Position numbers and translations under genes: made by a program. This document shows, piece by piece, positions 63,052 through 64,000 of a stretch of DNA of 64,000 nucleotides. Below the pieces are notes generated by a model. That model was not told the origin of the DNA. It was given only the letters and a program-made list of their open reading frames with translations, and searched no databases. Source of the stretch: Bacteroidota bacterium (GTDB lineage: Bacteria > Bacteroidota > Ignavibacteria > UBA10030). Every line of letters begins with the position of its first letter. Position 1 is the stretch's first letter. Location of the stretch: contig JALONQ010000006.1 in NCBI GenBank assembly GCA_025454835.1, positions 1 through 64,000 of the forward strand, written 5' to 3'.

Positions 63052-64000
63052 TCAAAACGATGCTCCGACATCGAAGATGAGTTCACCGATCCCCCGCTCG
63101 TTCATCGCCCATTCCGTCCGCACGACCAGCCCGTACGGCAGGATGAAGTGGAGACCGGTCCCCGCCCCGCCCCACCAGGGGACCGACGAGAACGGCACCG
63201 AACGATACCAGACCGTCCCGGCATCGACGAACACGCCGAGATAAACGCCGTAGCGGAGGACGTTGAACTGCGGGATGGGGATGAACGGCGCCTCGTAGTA
63301 GCGGGGAGAGATGACCGGAACGCGAAGCTCCACCGAACCGCCCAGGCGTCGCTCTCCTTCGCGCACCTGCGAGAAAGAACCTCGCAGCCGTTCCTCATAC
63401 CCAAAGAAGGCGCGCCGATACGAAGGGACCGTCCCGCCCGTGACCCAGCGACCGAACGCTCGCGACGCCAACGTCGCTTCATCGCTCAACAGGTCATACC
63501 GACGAAGGTCGAAACCCAGCCTGAAGATATTGACGGCCGATTCGCCGAAACCGTCTTTCACTGCCAAGAACGACATGTACATCCCTTCGGTCGGATACTC
63601 GCGAAGGTTCCGACGGTCGAAGACGTACTGCAGCGATGCCGAGAGGAACAGGTCCCGTCCGTCGACGGAAGCCGTTCGATACGCCACAGCCTGCGGCACC
63701 CGCCACATCTCCACGCCAAGCCCCGCCGTCATGGTCTCGTAGAATCCGAACCGTCGACCGACCGACGCGACGGCCAGCGCCGTGATCTGCTCATACTCCT
63801 CGGAGCTGTCGCGGCTCAGCGGGTGCTGGTCGAAGTAGCCGCTCTGGACCTGGAAGGCGAGGTCGTCGTCCCCCAGGAAGCGCGGGTTGCGGTAGATGCC
63901 CTGAAGATACTGGTCGTAACCGATCACACCTTCGACGAAGAGACGTTGGTTGAGGCCGAGGAGGTTCTGATGGGTGAGGCCAAGACCGTAGACCAACTTC
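63052..64000 (-). CDS. BamA/D15-type outer-membrane barrel protein, C-terminal part (cut by window edge)
   Basis: About 316 C-terminal residues visible; the start lies beyond the window. Alternating aromatic beta strands are typical of a surface-antigen (D15) barrel: YPTEGMYMSFLAVKDGFG, YDLLSDEATLASRAFGRW, the GYEERLRGSF region equivalent to the conserved loop, and a terminal strand ELIFDVGASF with a final Phe. It may be a BamA/TamA paralogue or another two-domain outer-membrane transporter; without POTRA domains in view the role stays open. It is coupled to rsmE. Confidence 0.8.
   Translation of the reverse strand, partial: KLVYGLGLTHQNLLGLNQRLFVEGVIGYDQYLQGIYRNPRFLGDDDLAFQVQSGYFDQHPLSRDSSEEYEQITALAVASVGRRFGFYETMTAGLGVEMWRVPQAVAYRTASVDGRDLFLSASLQYVFDRRNLREYPTEGMYMSFLAVKDGFGESAVNIFRLGFDLRRYDLLSDEATLASRAFGRWVTGGTVPSYRRAFFGYEERLRGSFSQVREGERRLGGSVELRVPVISPRYYEAPFIPIPQFNVLRYGVYLGVFVDAGTVWYRSVPFSSVPWWGGAGTGLHFILPYGLVVRTEWAMNERGIGELIFDVGASF

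Overview
This 64 kb window is high-GC, gene-dense chromosome from a Gram-negative, outer-membrane-bearing bacterium. Several families here are typical of the FCB/Bacteroidota side of the tree: a DUF3078 outer-membrane protein, a DUF5916 CBM9-like protein, a DUF4097 protein behind an ECF sigma/anti-sigma pair, a patatin-barrel (type Vd) protein, an M28 peptidase with membrane segments, and a BatA-like VWA protein. Most starts lack a clear Shine-Dalgarno, as in that group. The promoters I could read are of the TTGNNN-N17-TANNNT type, not the Bacteroides -7 type. This placement (for example a Rhodothermota, Ignavibacteria or Kapabacteria-like lineage) is inference. I saw no rRNA, tRNA, CRISPR array, insertion sequence, phage or integrase.

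Layout. (1) 1-3927: an apparent operon of a CHAD protein (cut by the window edge), SixA, two paralogous thymidylate-kinase-like P-loop proteins and a Ppx/GppA phosphatase, probably polyphosphate or phosphate-signalling related. (2) 3969-5120: a GT4 glycosyltransferase with a leaderless-type promoter. (3) 5227-7954 (minus): ECF sigma, HEAT-repeat anti-sigma and a DUF4097 solenoid protein, translationally coupled. (4) 8077-12188: hydrolase, membrane M28 peptidase and DUF3078 protein. (5) 12189-12815: a gene-poor gap with repeat debris. (6) 12816-25200: mostly minus-strand housekeeping and envelope genes (RlmD-like methylase, DUF5916, phosphohexomutase, enolase, membrane metallopeptidase, MurA), with one TMTC-like TPR membrane protein on plus. 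(7) 25475-36038: PurA, orphan histidine kinase, M28 peptidase, acetyltransferase, small membrane proteins, a divergent ureohydrolase, a Tat-exported GMC-type dehydrogenase pair, then thyX-folA. (8) 36056-45816: MarC, a PDZ/7TM/GAF/PP2C phosphatase, the patatin-barrel protein, a BatA-like protein and HflX.

(9) 45791-62252 is the most coherent and unusual part. A complete histidine-degradation route is spread over two divergent units: hutH (with adenosine deaminase and a metallo-hydrolase) on minus, and hutU, hutI, ftcD and a separate cyclodeaminase on plus. Histidine goes to urocanate, imidazolonepropionate, formiminoglutamate, then glutamate and methenyl-THF. Interleaved with these genes are a REC-kinase, an NtrC-type regulator, a second SixA phosphatase, a lipoprotein RidA, a CHASE3/PAS/Hpt hybrid kinase that overlaps hutU by 4 bp, a small Cys4 protein and a DUF429 protein that overlaps both hutI and ftcD by 4 bp. 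Histidine catabolism and phospho-histidine signalling therefore appear to be one transcriptional programme. The window closes with RsmE and the C-terminal part of a BamA-like barrel (minus).
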